From positions 529,501 through 593,500 of the forward strand of contig NZ_JAKNYM010000002.1 in the NCBI RefSeq assembly GCF_022865105.1: a stretch of 64,000 nt of DNA, in the 5' to 3' direction. This document shows positions 7,868 through 17,637 of the stretch, piece by piece (the stretch's first letter is position 1; each line of letters opens with the position of its first letter). The position numbers and the translations under genes were made by a program. The notes beneath the pieces are model-generated. The model saw only the letters and a program-made list of their open reading frames with translations, was not told where the DNA came from and ran no database searches. Source of the DNA: Sphingomicrobium astaxanthinifaciens (GTDB lineage: Bacteria; Pseudomonadota; Alphaproteobacteria; Sphingomonadales; Sphingomonadaceae).

Positions 7868-10800
7868 ATGTCGGAACAAGGGATCGATCCCGCCTGGGTG
7901 GAAGTGCTCGAACAGGCGATGGAAGCGAGCGCGCTTCCGGGTGACCTCGATGGCTATGGCCTCGAAGACCTCGAGGACGCGGCGCGCTTCGTTGCCGAGA
8001 CCGCGCAGCAGCGCAAGCCCGGCCGGCTCAACCTCGAACTCGAGAGTTCGGGCGGCGAGGCGGGGCAGCGGCGGATGCGGCTCGCGCTCGTCAACGACGA
8101 CATGCCCTTCCTCGTCGACAGCGTCGCCGGCGCGATCGCCGCGCGCGGGCTGTCGGTCTACCGCCTGCTGCACCCGATCATCCGCGTGCGCCGCGACGCG
8201 GAAGGGCGGATCATCGGCTGGGGCGGCGAGGAGGGCACCCCCGAGAGCCTGATCTTCATCGAGCTCGACCGCGCCGATGCGCGTGGGCGCCACGACCTGT
8301 CGGTGATCCTGCGTGACGTACTCGAGCATGTTCGCGCCGCGGTGCGCGACTGGAAGGCGATGCTCGCCGAGATGGCGAGCGACGCCGAGCGGCTGCGCGA
8401 GCAGCGCCCCGAAGCGGCCAATTTCCTCGACTGGCTCGGTGACAACAATTTCACCTTGCTCGGCCATCTCCTCATCGGCGAGGACGGCAAGCCGGGCGCG
8501 GGGCTCGGCATCCTGCGCGACGGTATCGAGCTGTGGGACGAGAGCGTCGTGCGCGCCGCGATCGAGGCGCTGACCTCGGGGGGGCGCAGCTATCTCATCC
8601 TCAAGGCCGACCAGGTCTCGCCGGTGCACCGGCGGGTGCCGCTCGACGTCATCATGGTCCGGCGCGAACAGGGCATCTCGGTGCATTGCGGGCTGTGGAC
8701 CTCGGAGGCGCTGCGCGCGCCCGCCGCCGAAGTCCCGATCCTGCGGCAGCGGCTCGCCGCGCTCGACAAGGAGCTTGGCTTCTCCCCCGCGAGCCATGGC
8801 GGCAAGGCGCTGACGCATGCCATCTCGACGCTGCCCCACGACCTCGTGATCAGCTTCGAGGAGGAGGAAGTGCGGCTCGCCGCGCTGACCGCGATGAGCC
8901 TCGCCGATCGCCCGCGCCCGACGCTGCTGGTGCTGCAGGGCACGCTCCAGCGTCACCTCTATGCCTTCGTCTGGCTGCCGCGCGACGAGCTCTCGACCTC
9001 GCGCCGGCTGGCGATCGCGATGATGCTCGAGGACGAGGTGGGCTCGCCCATCTCCTCCTGGTCGGTCGAATTGGGCGACGGCGAGCTGGCGCTGCTGCGC
9101 TACACCATGGCGACCGATCCCTCGATGCCGCTCCCCGATGTCGAGGCGCTCGACCGGGCGCTGGTCGAGATGGTGCGCGGCTGGGCCCCGGCGGTGGAGG
9201 CCGAGCTGATCGACGAGGTCGGCGCCGGCCGCGCCACCCGCCTCGCGCTCTCCTTCCTGCCCGGCATGCCCGAAAGCTATCGCGCGCGCACCACCCCGCG
9301 CGAGGGGGCGCTCGACATCACCCGAATGAGCGCGCTCGACCCCGACCTCGACGAGCGCAGCGTGCGGCTGGTGCGCGCCGAGCACGAGGCACCCAACCGG
9401 CTGCGGCTCAAGACCTATCGCGCCAACGGGATCATCCCGCTGTCCGAGGCGGTCCCGGTGCTCGAATATTTCGGCTTCGAGGTGCTCGAGGAAATTCCGA
9501 CGGCGCTCGCCGACGGGGCGCTCGGCTATATCCACGACTTCCACCTCGAGCTGCCCGAGGGCACCGACGTGGCGGCGATCATGGAGCGCGCCGAGGTGGT
9601 CGAGGCCGCGATCGCCGAAGTGATGCAGGGCGAGGCCGAGAACGACGGCTTCAACAGCCTCGTGCTGTTCGCCGGGCTCGAGCCCCGCTCGGTGGTCTGG
9701 CTGCGCGCGTGGTTCCGCTACATGCGGCAGATCGGGGTGGCCTTCGGGCTGGCCACCGTGGTCGAGACGCTGCAGGACGCGCCGACCGCGACCGCCGCGC
9801 TGATCGATGCCTTCATCGCCGCGCACGACCCGCAGGCCGCCGACGACCGCGCCGCCAACGTCGAGCGCGCGCTGCGCAATTTCGACGATGCGCTGTCGAT
9901 GGTGCAGTCGATCGACGACGATCGCATCCTGCGGCTGTTCCGCGCCATCGTGAAGGCGACGCTGCGGACCAACGCCTTCGCGGTGAAGGACGGCGAATGC
10001 CTCGCCTTCAAGTTCGACAGCGCCAAGATCCCCGGGCTGCCCGCCCCCGTCCCCTACCGCGAGATCTGGGTCTACGGCCCGCGCGTCGAGGGGATCCACC
10101 TGCGCGGCGGCCCGGTCGCGCGCGGCGGGCTGCGCTGGTCCGACCGGCGCGACGACTTTCGCACCGAGGTGCTCGGGCTGGTCAAGGCGCAGCTGGTCAA
10201 GAACGCGGTCATCGTGCCGACCGGCGCCAAGGGCGGCTTCTACGCCAAGCAGCTGCCCAACCCGAACGATCGCGAGGCGTGGTTCGCCGAGGGCACCGAG
10301 GCCTATCGCACCTTCATCCGCTCGCTGCTGTCGGTGACCGACAACATCGTCGACGACAAGGTCGTCCACCCCGACAATGTGGTCGTCCACGACGGCGACG
10401 ATCCCTATTTCGTGGTCGCCGCCGACAAGGGCACCGCGACCTTCTCCGACATCGCCAACGCGATCGCGCTCGAACGCGGGTTCTGGCTCGGCGACGCCTT
10501 CGCGAGCGGCGGCTCGAACGGCTATGACCACAAGGCGATGGGGATCACCGCCAAGGGGGCATGGGTCTCGGTCCAGCGCCACTTCCTCGAGATGGGGATC
10601 GACGTCCAGACCGACCCGATCGACGTCGTCGGGGTCGGCGACATGTCGGGTGACGTGTTCGGCAACGGGATGATGCTGTCCAAGGCGCTGCGCCTCGTCG
10701 CTGCCTTCGACCACCGCCACATCTTCATCGATCCCGACCCCGATCCCGCGACCAGCTGGGAGGAACGCAAGCGCCTGTTCGAGATGGGGCGCTCGAGCTG

Positions 10801-12511
10801 GGACGATTACGACCGCGACAAGCTGTCGCCCGGGGCGATGATCGTGCGGCGCGACCAGAAGTCGATCCGCCTCACTGCGCAGGCGCGCGCGGCGCTGGGG
10901 CTGGGCGAGGAGGTCGAGGAGGAACTCGCCCCGCAGGCGATCCTGTCGGCGATCCTCAAGGCCCCCGCCGACCTCCTCTGGTTCGGCGGCATCGGCACCT
11001 ATGTGAAGGCCGCGCGGCAGAGCAATGCCGAGGTCGGCGACCCGACCAACGACGCGATCCGCGTCAATGCCGAGGAGCTGCGCGTCAAGGCGATCGGCGA
11101 GGGCGCCAACCTCGGGATCACGCAGGAAGCGCGAATCGAGTTCGCGCTCGGCGGCGGGCGCATCAACACCGACTTCATCGACAATTCGGCGGGGGTCGAC
11201 TGCTCGGACAACGAAGTCAACATCAAGATCCCGCTCAACCGCGAGATGCGCGAGGGACGGCTCGATTTCGACGCGCGCAACCGCCTGCTCGAGGCGATGA
11301 CCGACGAGGTCGCGGCGCTGGTGCTCGAGGACAACCGGCTGCAGGCGCTCGCGCTGTCGGTCGCCGAGGCGCGGGGCGCGGTCGGGCTGCCCGGGTTCGT
11401 GCGCACGATCGAGATCCTCGAGGCCTCGGGCCGGCTCGACCGGCGCGTCGAGGGGCTCGCCAGTTCGGAGGCGCTGATGCGCCGCGGGCTCGACAATGTC
11501 GGCATGACCCGGCCCGAACTGGCGGTGGTGCTGTCGATGTCGAAGATGGCGTTGCAGGACGCGGCCGAACAGCTCGACCTCGCCGCCGACCCGGCGCTCG
11601 AGGAGGAGCTCTACGCCGCCTTCCCGCGGCCGATGATCGAGCAGCATCGCGACGCGGTCGCCGCGCACCGGCTCGAGAACGAGATCATCGCCACCAAGGT
11701 CGCCAACCGGCTGGTCAACCGGCTCGGCCCCTCGATCGCGCTCGACATGACCGAGGAGGAAGGCGTCGCGCTGGGGCAGGTCGCGGTGGCGTTCATCGTC
11801 GCCGAGCGGATCCTCGGGCTGCCCGCGCTGTGGGCGCGGATCGAGGCCGCCGAGGTCGACGAGAAGACCCGCATCGAACTTTTCTCGGTGGCGGCGCGCT
11901 CGGTGCGCAGCCACCTGTCGGACATCCTGCGCTCGGCCGGGGCGGAAACCCGCGTGTCGGCGCTGCTCGACCTGTTCGCGCCGGGCTACAACGAGGTCGA
12001 GAGCGCGACCCAGCGGCTGATCCGCGCCGAGGTGCGCAACGAGGCGCAGGCGCGGCGCGAACGGCTGACCGAGATGGGGGCCGACCCCGAACTGGTCGAT
12101 GCGCTGATCCACCTCTACGAGATGGACGGGGTGTTCGGGCTGGCCGCGCTGGGGCATCGCAAGGGCAGCAACATCCTGCCGCTGACCGCCGCCTATACCC
12201 GGCTCGGCGAAGCGCTCGGGCTCGACTGGGCGCAGCAGCAGCTCATCCGCTACGTGCCCGCCGACAATTGGGAGCGGTTGCTGGTCGCCGGGCTGGCGCG
12301 CGACTTCGAGCAGCTGCGGATCGACTTCCTCGCCAAGGTCCTGCGCGGCGATCGCGAACTCGAGGGCGCGATCGAGGCGTGGATCGAGCGCAACCAGCCG
12401 CGGATCGAGCAATTCCGCCGCCTCATCGAGCGCGCGCAGAAGGCGGGCGGGGCGACCACGCCGATGCTCGCGCAGATCGCCAACCAGGCGCGCATCCTGC
12501 TCGCCCGCTAG
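7868..12511 (+). CDS. gdhB: NAD-specific glutamate dehydrogenase, large (GDH-180) class
   Basis: Oxidative deamination of L-glutamate to 2-oxoglutarate and ammonia with NAD+; cytoplasmic. About 1547 residues, close to the roughly 1600 of the large bacterial class. The N-terminal ACT-like regulatory part contains RRMRLALVNDDMPFLVDS. The catalytic core includes GGLRWSDRRDDFRTEV and PTGAKGGFYAK, whose lysine is the substrate-binding residue, and the nucleotide-binding part contains KAIGEGANLGIT. ATG at 7868 is preferred because AGGGA lies 5 bases before it; an in-frame ATG at 7850 would add six residues but has a poorly placed ribosome site. An ATP-grasp gene follows after 5 bases and is probably co-transcribed. 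Confidence 0.96.
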   Translation: MSEQGIDPAWVEVLEQAMEASALPGDLDGYGLEDLEDAARFVAETAQQRKPGRLNLELESSGGEAGQRRMRLALVNDDMPFLVDSVAGAIAARGLSVYRLLHPIIRVRRDAEGRIIGWGGEEGTPESLIFIELDRADARGRHDLSVILRDVLEHVRAAVRDWKAMLAEMASDAERLREQRPEAANFLDWLGDNNFTLLGHLLIGEDGKPGAGLGILRDGIELWDESVVRAAIEALTSGGRSYLILKADQVSPVHRRVPLDVIMVRREQGISVHCGLWTSEALRAPAAEVPILRQRLAALDKELGFSPASHGGKALTHAISTLPHDLVISFEEEEVRLAALTAMSLADRPRPTLLVLQGTLQRHLYAFVWLPRDELSTSRRLAIAMMLEDEVGSPISSWSVELGDGELALLRYTMATDPSMPLPDVEALDRALVEMVRGWAPAVEAELIDEVGAGRATRLALSFLPGMPESYRARTTPREGALDITRMSALDPDLDERSVRLVRAEHEAPNRLRLKTYRANGIIPLSEAVPVLEYFGFEVLEEIPTALADGALGYIHDFHLELPEGTDVAAIMERAEVVEAAIAEVMQGEAENDGFNSLVLFAGLEPRSVVWLRAWFRYMRQIGVAFGLATVVETLQDAPTATAALIDAFIAAHDPQAADDRAANVERALRNFDDALSMVQSIDDDRILRLFRAIVKATLRTNAFAVKDGECLAFKFDSAKIPGLPAPVPYREIWVYGPRVEGIHLRGGPVARGGLRWSDRRDDFRTEVLGLVKAQLVKNAVIVPTGAKGGFYAKQLPNPNDREAWFAEGTEAYRTFIRSLLSVTDNIVDDKVVHPDNVVVHDGDDPYFVVAADKGTATFSDIANAIALERGFWLGDAFASGGSNGYDHKAMGITAKGAWVSVQRHFLEMGIDVQTDPIDVVGVGDMSGDVFGNGMMLSKALRLVAAFDHRHIFIDPDPDPATSWEERKRLFEMGRSSWDDYDRDKLSPGAMIVRRDQKSIRLTAQARAALGLGEEVEEELAPQAILSAILKAPADLLWFGGIGTYVKAARQSNAEVGDPTNDAIRVNAEELRVKAIGEGANLGITQEARIEFALGGGRINTDFIDNSAGVDCSDNEVNIKIPLNREMREGRLDFDARNRLLEAMTDEVAALVLEDNRLQALALSVAEARGAVGLPGFVRTIEILEASGRLDRRVEGLASSEALMRRGLDNVGMTRPELAVVLSMSKMALQDAAEQLDLAADPALEEELYAAFPRPMIEQHRDAVAAHRLENEIIATKVANRLVNRLGPSIALDMTEEEGVALGQVAVAFIVAERILGLPALWARIEAAEVDEKTRIELFSVAARSVRSHLSDILRSAGAETRVSALLDLFAPGYNEVESATQRLIRAEVRNEAQARRERLTEMGADPELVDALIHLYEMDGVFGLAALGHRKGSNILPLTAAYTRLGEALGLDWAQQQLIRYVPADNWERLLVAGLARDFEQLRIDFLAKVLRGDRELEGAIEAWIERNQPRIEQFRRLIERAQKAGGATTPMLAQIANQARILLAR

Positions 12512-12516
12512 TGGGC

Positions 12517-13368
12517 ATGCGCCTCGCGATCCTCACCCCGTCCGAGTGGGACGCGCAATTCTATGCCGCCGAATTGGCGCGGCAGCGCGGCTTGTTCGAA
12601 GCGGCGGGGCACGAGGTCGTCGCCTGCCGCTGGAACGCGGCCGACGATGCGCTGCTGCGCGGCGTCGATGCGGTGTTGCCGCTGATCGCCTGGGGCTACC
12701 ACCTCGACGGCGGGCGCTGGTTCGACCTGCTCGACCGGATCGCCTTTCGCAAGGTGCCCTGCGTCAACGACGTCGCGATCCTGCGGTGGAATTCGGACAA
12801 GGCCTATCTCGGCGAGCTCGCCGACAAGGGGGTTGCGGTGGTGCCCACGCTCGAGGGCGAGGGGCAGGACGAGCGGCTGCTCGCGCGCGCCGCCGCGCAG
12901 TTTGCGACCGACCGGCTGGTGGTCAAGCCGCGGCTCTCGGCGAGCGGGGAAGGCACCTATGCGCTGCGCCCCGACGAGCCGCTGCCCGCCGATGTCCGCG
13001 ACGAGCGGCTGGTGGTCCAGCCCTTCCTGCCCGACATCCTGAGCGCGGGCGAGATGAGCCTGCTCTATTTCGACGGTCGCTACAGCCATGCCGCGGTCAA
13101 GCGCGCCCGCGCGGGCGAATTTCGGGTCCAGCCCGAGTTCGGCGGGAGCGAGGAGCCGGTCGAGGCCCCCGCCGCGGCGCGCGCGCTGGCCGAGGCGGCG
13201 CTGGGCTGCGCGCCGCTCGCCCCCGCCTATGCGCGGGTCGACCTGGTGATGACCGATGACGGCCCGCTGCTGATGGAGCTCGAGCTGATCGAGCCCGACC
13301 TGTTCCTGCGCCATGCCCCCGACGAGGGGGCGGGGTTTCGCGACGCGGTGCTGGCGCGGCTCGGCTAG
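12517..13368 (+). CDS. ATP-grasp ligase-like protein
   Basis: A 283-residue protein of the RimK/glutathione-synthetase-like ATP-grasp superfamily, similar in layout to DcsG-like proteins. The N-terminal half (MRLAILTPSEWD... PLIAWGYHLDGGRWFDLLDR) is the pre-ATP domain. The grasp fold shows RLVVKPRLSASGEGTY (nucleotide lysine), VVQPFLPD, and the metal-binding end ARVDLVMTDDGPLLMELELI with its acidic residues. Such enzymes join a carboxylate to an amine with ATP; the substrate cannot be read from sequence. It starts 5 bases after NAD-GDH (a GTG at 12511 in the same frame is an alternative) and its TAG stop shares CTAG with the convergent gene. Confidence 0.85.
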   Translation: MRLAILTPSEWDAQFYAAELARQRGLFEAAGHEVVACRWNAADDALLRGVDAVLPLIAWGYHLDGGRWFDLLDRIAFRKVPCVNDVAILRWNSDKAYLGELADKGVAVVPTLEGEGQDERLLARAAAQFATDRLVVKPRLSASGEGTYALRPDEPLPADVRDERLVVQPFLPDILSAGEMSLLYFDGRYSHAAVKRARAGEFRVQPEFGGSEEPVEAPAAARALAEAALGCAPLAPAYARVDLVMTDDGPLLMELELIEPDLFLRHAPDEGAGFRDAVLARLG

Positions 13369-13622
13369 CCCTCGCGCATCCGCGCGATCGGCCCCTCGAC
13401 CATCAGCCACTGGCGGATCGCGCTCGCGAGGCCCGTGCGCGCGGCGCCCGTCTCGTCGAAGCGGGTGAGGTCGATCCGCGCGACCAGCGCGTTGACCGGC
13501 AGGTCGCGCTCGGCGGCGGCGACCTTGAGCGCCTCCCAGAACAGCGGTTCGAGGCTGATCGAGGTCTCGTGGCCACCGATGGTGACCGACCGCTTGGCGA
13601 CGGGATCGGGGGTGAAGGACAT
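13365..13622 (-). CDS. Ribbon-helix-helix domain protein
   Basis: Small 85-residue protein. Residues 10-60 (KRSVTIGGHETSISLEPLFW, then EALKVAAAERDLPVNALVAR) match the RHH_4-type ribbon-helix-helix family, a short DNA-binding fold that works as a dimer. The C-terminus LASAIRQWLMVEGP matches the family's usual end. Probably a small transcription regulator; target unknown. Its stop shares CTAG with the convergent ATP-grasp gene, leaving no room for a terminator between them. Confidence 0.85.
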   Translation of the reverse strand: MSFTPDPVAKRSVTIGGHETSISLEPLFWEALKVAAAERDLPVNALVARIDLTRFDETGAARTGLASAIRQWLMVEGPIARMREG

Positions 13623-13728
13623 GACGGCCTCGGCGCTAAGGGCGCGAGGGCGGCCTCGCGCCGTCGATCGGGTTTCCGCGTCGCCGACCCGTCGGCCGGC
13701 ATGCGCGTTTCCCTTTAGCGGATCGGCG

Positions 13729-13749
13729 GCAGGAGGGGGACCCTCCTGC
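13729..13749 (-). terminator. Hairpin downstream of phaB
   Basis: Perfect 9-bp inverted repeat GCAGGAGGG/CCCTCCTGC with loop of three, 12 bases past the phaB stop. There is no T-run on the minus strand, so it may be a 3'-end stabilising hairpin rather than an intrinsic terminator. Confidence 0.4.
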
Positions 13750-13761
13750 GCCCGCGCGCCG

Positions 13762-14487
13762 CTAGTACATGTGCTGGCCGCCGTTGATCGAGAGCGTCGA
13801 GCCGGTGATGAAGCCGGCGTCCTCGTCGACGAGGAAACCGACCCCGCGCGCGATTTCCTCGGCCTTGCCGAGCCGCCCGACCGGGATCCGCGCGACGATC
13901 TTCTCGAGCACGTTGTCGGGCACGGCGGCGACCATGTCGGTATCGATATAGCCCGGCGCGATCGCGTTGACGGTCACGTTGAAGCGCGCGCCTTCCTGCG
14001 CCAGCGCCTTGGTGAAGCCGTGGATGCCCGACTTGGCGGCGGCATAGTTGACCTGCCCGTACTGGCCCGCCTGCCCGTTGATCGAGCCGATGTTGACGAT
14101 GCGGCCGTAGCCGCGCTCGCACATGCCCTCGAACACCGCCTTGGCCATGTTGAAGCAGCCGCCCAGGTTGGTGTCGATCACTTCCTGCCACTGTTCGTGG
14201 CTTTGCCGCTTCATCGTCGAATCGCGGGTGATGCCGGCGTTGTTGACGAGCACGTCGACGGTGCCGAGGTCGGCCTCGATCCTGGTCACCGCGTCCTGGC
14301 AGCCGTTGAAGTCGGCGACGTCGAACTTGTAGGCGGGGATCCCGGTACGCTCGGTGAATTCCTTGGCCTTCTGTTCGTTGCCGGCATAGGTCGCGGCAAC
14401 CTTCATGCCCTTGTCCCTGAGGTGGACGGCGATCGCCTCGCCGATCCCTCGCGTGCCGCCGGTGACCACTGCAACTCGCTGCGTCAT
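13762..14487 (-). CDS. phaB: Acetoacetyl-CoA reductase
   Basis: NADPH-dependent reduction of acetoacetyl-CoA to (R)-3-hydroxybutyryl-CoA, the second step of polyhydroxybutyrate synthesis. A classical short-chain dehydrogenase of 241 residues: cofactor motif TGGTRGIG at 9-16, NNAG at 82-85, catalytic Ser135, Tyr148 and Lys152 (NYAAAK). The PhaB-type segments VFEGMCERGYGRIVNIGSIN and INGGQHMY support PhaB over FabG. AGGGAGAGGGAC precedes the ATG. It lies 17 bases downstream of ferrochelatase; phaA and phaC are not in the window. Confidence 0.93.
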   Translation of the reverse strand: MTQRVAVVTGGTRGIGEAIAVHLRDKGMKVAATYAGNEQKAKEFTERTGIPAYKFDVADFNGCQDAVTRIEADLGTVDVLVNNAGITRDSTMKRQSHEQWQEVIDTNLGGCFNMAKAVFEGMCERGYGRIVNIGSINGQAGQYGQVNYAAAKSGIHGFTKALAQEGARFNVTVNAIAPGYIDTDMVAAVPDNVLEKIVARIPVGRLGKAEEIARGVGFLVDEDAGFITGSTLSINGGQHMY

Positions 14488-14504
14488 GTCCCTCTCCCTG
14501 TTGT

Positions 14505-15503
14505 TCAGGCCCAGCCGCCAAGCTCCTGCCGGATGAGCGTTTCGAGCATCTCCATGCCCGTCTCACGATCATTCAGACAATCGAGGCGGGCGAATTGTTC
14601 ACCGCCGGCCTCGAGGAATTGTTCGCGCCCCCGGATCCCGAGCTCCTCGATGGTCTCGAGACAGTCGGCGGAAAAGCCCGGCGCGGCGATGGCGAGGCGC
14701 GTCACGCCCTCGCCCGGCAGCGCCTCGAGCCGGGTGTCGGTCGCGGGAGCGAGCCATTGCGCCGGGCCGAAGCGCGACTGGAAGGTCACCTCGGTGGGCA
14801 GCTCGAGCCGCTCGGTCAGCAGCCGCCCCGTCTTCTGGCACTGGCAGTGATAGGGATCGCCCTTGTGCAGGGTGCGCTCGGGCATGCCGTGGAAGGAGAG
14901 CAGCAGTTTCTGCGGCGCAAAATCGAGCGCGGCGAGCTGCGCCTTGAGGTCGGCGGCGAGCGCGTCGAGATGCACCGGGTCGTCATAATAAGGCGGCAGC
15001 GTGCGGATCGCGGGCTGCCAGCGGCGTTGCGCGAGCCAGTCCGACAGCGCATCCATGCTGCTCGCGCTCGTCGCCGCGCAATATTGCGGGTAGAGCGGCG
15101 CGAACAGGATCTTGCGCGCGCCCGCCTCCCACAGGCGGTCGAGCGCCGCGGGGATCGAGGGGTTGCCGTAGCGCATCGCCCAGTCGACCAGCACGCCTTC
15201 GCCGAGCCGCTCGCGCAGCTTGCCCCCCTGCGCCTTGGTGATGGCGGCGAGCGGCGAGCCGTCCTTTGTCCACACTTCCTTGTAGGCCGCCGCGCTCTTC
15301 CTCGGGCGCGTGTTGAGGATGATACCGCGCAGGATCGGCTGCCATGCGATCGGCGGGATCTCGATGACGCGGCGGTCGGACAGGAACTGCTTGAGGTAGC
15401 GCCTGACCGCTTTCGGCTCGGCCGCATCGGGGGTGCCGAGATTGGTCAGCAGGACGCCGACGCGCGGGGTCGGGAAGGTCGGATGGTCGGCGGGCTTGTC
15501 CAT
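14505..15503 (-). CDS. hemH: Ferrochelatase
   Basis: Inserts Fe2+ into protoporphyrin IX, the last step of haem synthesis. 332 residues, normal length. Family motifs: GVLLTNLGTPDA near the N-terminus, RRYLKQFLSDRRVI, the catalytic histidine in LLLSFHGMPERTL, YHCQCQKTGRLL, FQSRFGPAQWL, and the conserved glutamate region PGFSADCLETIEE. It starts 4 bases after the stop of the molybdenum-hydroxylase-like gene and precedes phaB by 17 bases, suggesting one minus-strand transcript. Confidence 0.96.
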   Translation of the reverse strand: MDKPADHPTFPTPRVGVLLTNLGTPDAAEPKAVRRYLKQFLSDRRVIEIPPIAWQPILRGIILNTRPRKSAAAYKEVWTKDGSPLAAITKAQGGKLRERLGEGVLVDWAMRYGNPSIPAALDRLWEAGARKILFAPLYPQYCAATSASSMDALSDWLAQRRWQPAIRTLPPYYDDPVHLDALAADLKAQLAALDFAPQKLLLSFHGMPERTLHKGDPYHCQCQKTGRLLTERLELPTEVTFQSRFGPAQWLAPATDTRLEALPGEGVTRLAIAAPGFSADCLETIEELGIRGREQFLEAGGEQFARLDCLNDRETGMEMLETLIRQELGGWA

Positions 15504-15507
15504 ATCC

Positions 15508-17610
15508 TCAACCCCCTAAAGCAAAGGGAAGGCGGCGCAAGGCTGGCCCTTCGCCCAGTGCATTGGCGAGCGCGGCGGGAAGGACCGCCGCACCGAGGCT
15601 CGACACCCCGCCGGGAAGCTCGCCCGAGGGGGTGGTGAGCACGGTGATCTCGGGCAGGGCGCGCAGCGCCGGCGCGAGGCCTGCGCGGGCGCCCGGGCGC
15701 GGCAGCCCGTCGACCACGCGCGGGGCGGGCAGCTGCAATTCGCCGAGCGCGGCGAGCAGCCCGCCCGTCACCTGTTGCTCGACGAGGGCGGGGTTGATCA
15801 TCGCGCCGCAATCGACCGCCGCGACGAGGCGGCTGACGCGGAAGGAGGAGGCACTGCCGCTCGCCTCGGCGACCAGCGCGATGCGGCTGCCGTCGAGGCG
15901 GGTGCAGGCGACCCCCATCATGCTCGCCCCGCCGCCACCGTCCCAGCCCGCTTCGGCGGCGAGCCGGGTCAGCAGCCGCGCCATGCGCACGTCGCCGCCG
16001 AGCAGGCCGATGCGGAACGACAGCGGCTCGCGGCCCAGCGCGCGGGCGGCGGCGTCGATCATCGTCTCGGTGGCGAGCGCGTGGAACGCCTCCTCGCGCC
16101 CGCGGTGCCAGCCGGTGCGCAGCGGCAGGTCGAGCGTCGTGGTGCGCAGCGCCTGCGCGGGGATCGTATAGGGCAGCCCGCCCGCCCCGAGCCGGCTTTG
16201 CGCGCGGGTGCCGTCGAGCCGGGCCAGCGACGCGCCAAGCCCGGGGGCGGCGGCGTAGGTAGCGCGCCAGCCCGCGATCGCGCCGCCCCCGAGCGCAACC
16301 TCGATGCGCGCCGCCATCGGCGGGGCGAACGCGCCGAGCCGCGCCGCCGCCGCGTGGGACACCTGCGCCTGCACCGGGCGGCCGAGCCGCTGCGCGAGCC
16401 GAGCCGCGACCGGGGCGGCATCGTTTTCGAGGAGGCGCCCGCTGGGATCGCCGATCCCCATCGGTACCAGCCGGATCGTGCCCGGCGACAGCCCGGTGGC
16501 CGCGGCGACCGCGCGGCGGGTCGCGTCAGGCGCGCGCGTGCCCGCCCAGACGTCGATCCCGCCGTCGCCGCGCGGGCGCGCGGTGGCGCTCGGCGCCTCG
16601 AGCCCGTGGTGGAGGATCGGCGCGGCGCGAAAATCGGCGACCAGCGGCGCTTCGGCGGCGGCGATCACCTCGCCCGCCTCGCCGACATCGACGAAGGCCT
16701 CCCCGCCCTCTTGCGCCAGCGCGGCGTCGAGCGCGGCATCGATCGCGGCATCGCCCGGCGGGGCGCTGGTGACGCGCACGTCGGCGGCGCGCAGCGCCTG
16801 TTCGGCGGCCCAGCTGGTCTCGCCGACCACCGCGACGAAATCGGGCGCCTCGACGATCTCGACCACCCCGCCGCGCTCGCTCGCGGCGGCACGGTCCAGC
16901 CGCGTCACGCGCCCGCCTGGCGGGGCGAGGCGGATGGCGGCGTAGAGCATGTTGGGCAGCCGGACGTCGGCGGCGAAGGTGAAGCTGCCGCGCATCTTGG
17001 GCGGCAGGTCGACGCGATCGGGGCTGGTGCCAATGATGCCCCCGCCCGCCCAGCTCCTGAGTCGGGCCTTGCCCGCGCGCCGCCGCGCCGCCCCTTCCGC
17101 GAGGTCGGCGAAGGACAGCGGGCGCTCGCCGCCGCGCACCTCGCTCCCGTCGATGAGCAGCGCGTCGCCATCGAGCCCGGTCCGCTCGGCCGCCTCGTCG
17201 CGCAGCAGCTCGCGCATCGCGGCGGCGGCGCGGCGAATATCGAGCGCGAAGCCGCGCACCGAGGTGGCGGCGGCGGTAAGGCGAAGATCGGGCCCGAAGG
17301 CGCGCGCGATCAGCGGGTTGGCGAACCCCGACCCGGCCTGTAGCGGCTGCACCGCGATGCTGTCGATCCGCGCCCCCATCTCGTCGGCGATGAGCTGGGC
17401 GAAGGCGGTCCAGATGCCCTGGCCATATTCGACCTGCGGGCAGTGCAGCGTGATCCCGCCCTGCGGATCGAGCGCGACCAGCCCGCCGACCGCGGTCCCG
17501 CCGGGGGCGACCGGGACGGCGGGGTCGTCATCGCCAAAAGCGTGCCAGGCAACGAGCAGTCCGACGCCGATGCCGCCGCCGATCAGCAGCGATCGCCGGT
17601 CGATGCGCAC
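15508..17610 (-). CDS. Degenerate molybdenum-hydroxylase large subunit (IorB-like)
   Basis: A 700-residue relative of isoquinoline 1-oxidoreductase beta subunit and periplasmic aldehyde dehydrogenases of the xanthine dehydrogenase family. It begins with a Tat-like leader (IDRRSLLIGGG then hydrophobic) and has YGQGIWTAFAQLIADEMGA and FANPLI, as in IorB. The C-terminal motif that normally reads PGGVGEPG, with the catalytic glutamate, reads PGGVSSLG here. No 2Fe-2S small-subunit gene is adjacent. The family is clear, but the missing glutamate and missing partner make ordinary hydroxylase activity doubtful. It lies between the acyl-CoA ligase (27 bases upstream) and hemH. Confidence 0.8.
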   Translation of the reverse strand: MRIDRRSLLIGGGIGVGLLVAWHAFGDDDPAVPVAPGGTAVGGLVALDPQGGITLHCPQVEYGQGIWTAFAQLIADEMGARIDSIAVQPLQAGSGFANPLIARAFGPDLRLTAAATSVRGFALDIRRAAAAMRELLRDEAAERTGLDGDALLIDGSEVRGGERPLSFADLAEGAARRRAGKARLRSWAGGGIIGTSPDRVDLPPKMRGSFTFAADVRLPNMLYAAIRLAPPGGRVTRLDRAAASERGGVVEIVEAPDFVAVVGETSWAAEQALRAADVRVTSAPPGDAAIDAALDAALAQEGGEAFVDVGEAGEVIAAAEAPLVADFRAAPILHHGLEAPSATARPRGDGGIDVWAGTRAPDATRRAVAAATGLSPGTIRLVPMGIGDPSGRLLENDAAPVAARLAQRLGRPVQAQVSHAAAARLGAFAPPMAARIEVALGGGAIAGWRATYAAAPGLGASLARLDGTRAQSRLGAGGLPYTIPAQALRTTTLDLPLRTGWHRGREEAFHALATETMIDAAARALGREPLSFRIGLLGGDVRMARLLTRLAAEAGWDGGGGASMMGVACTRLDGSRIALVAEASGSASSFRVSRLVAAVDCGAMINPALVEQQVTGGLLAALGELQLPAPRVVDGLPRPGARAGLAPALRALPEITVLTTPSGELPGGVSSLGAAVLPAALANALGEGPALRRLPFALGG

Positions 17611-17637
17611 GATCCTCCCCCGGGTCCCCGCGCGGGC

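Noticed and set aside
7769-12412. Very long open frame opposite the NAD-GDH gene
   Set aside because: Antisense shadow of a GC-rich gene; composition is low-complexity Arg/Asp/His-rich with no domain, while the plus strand is a clear GDH.
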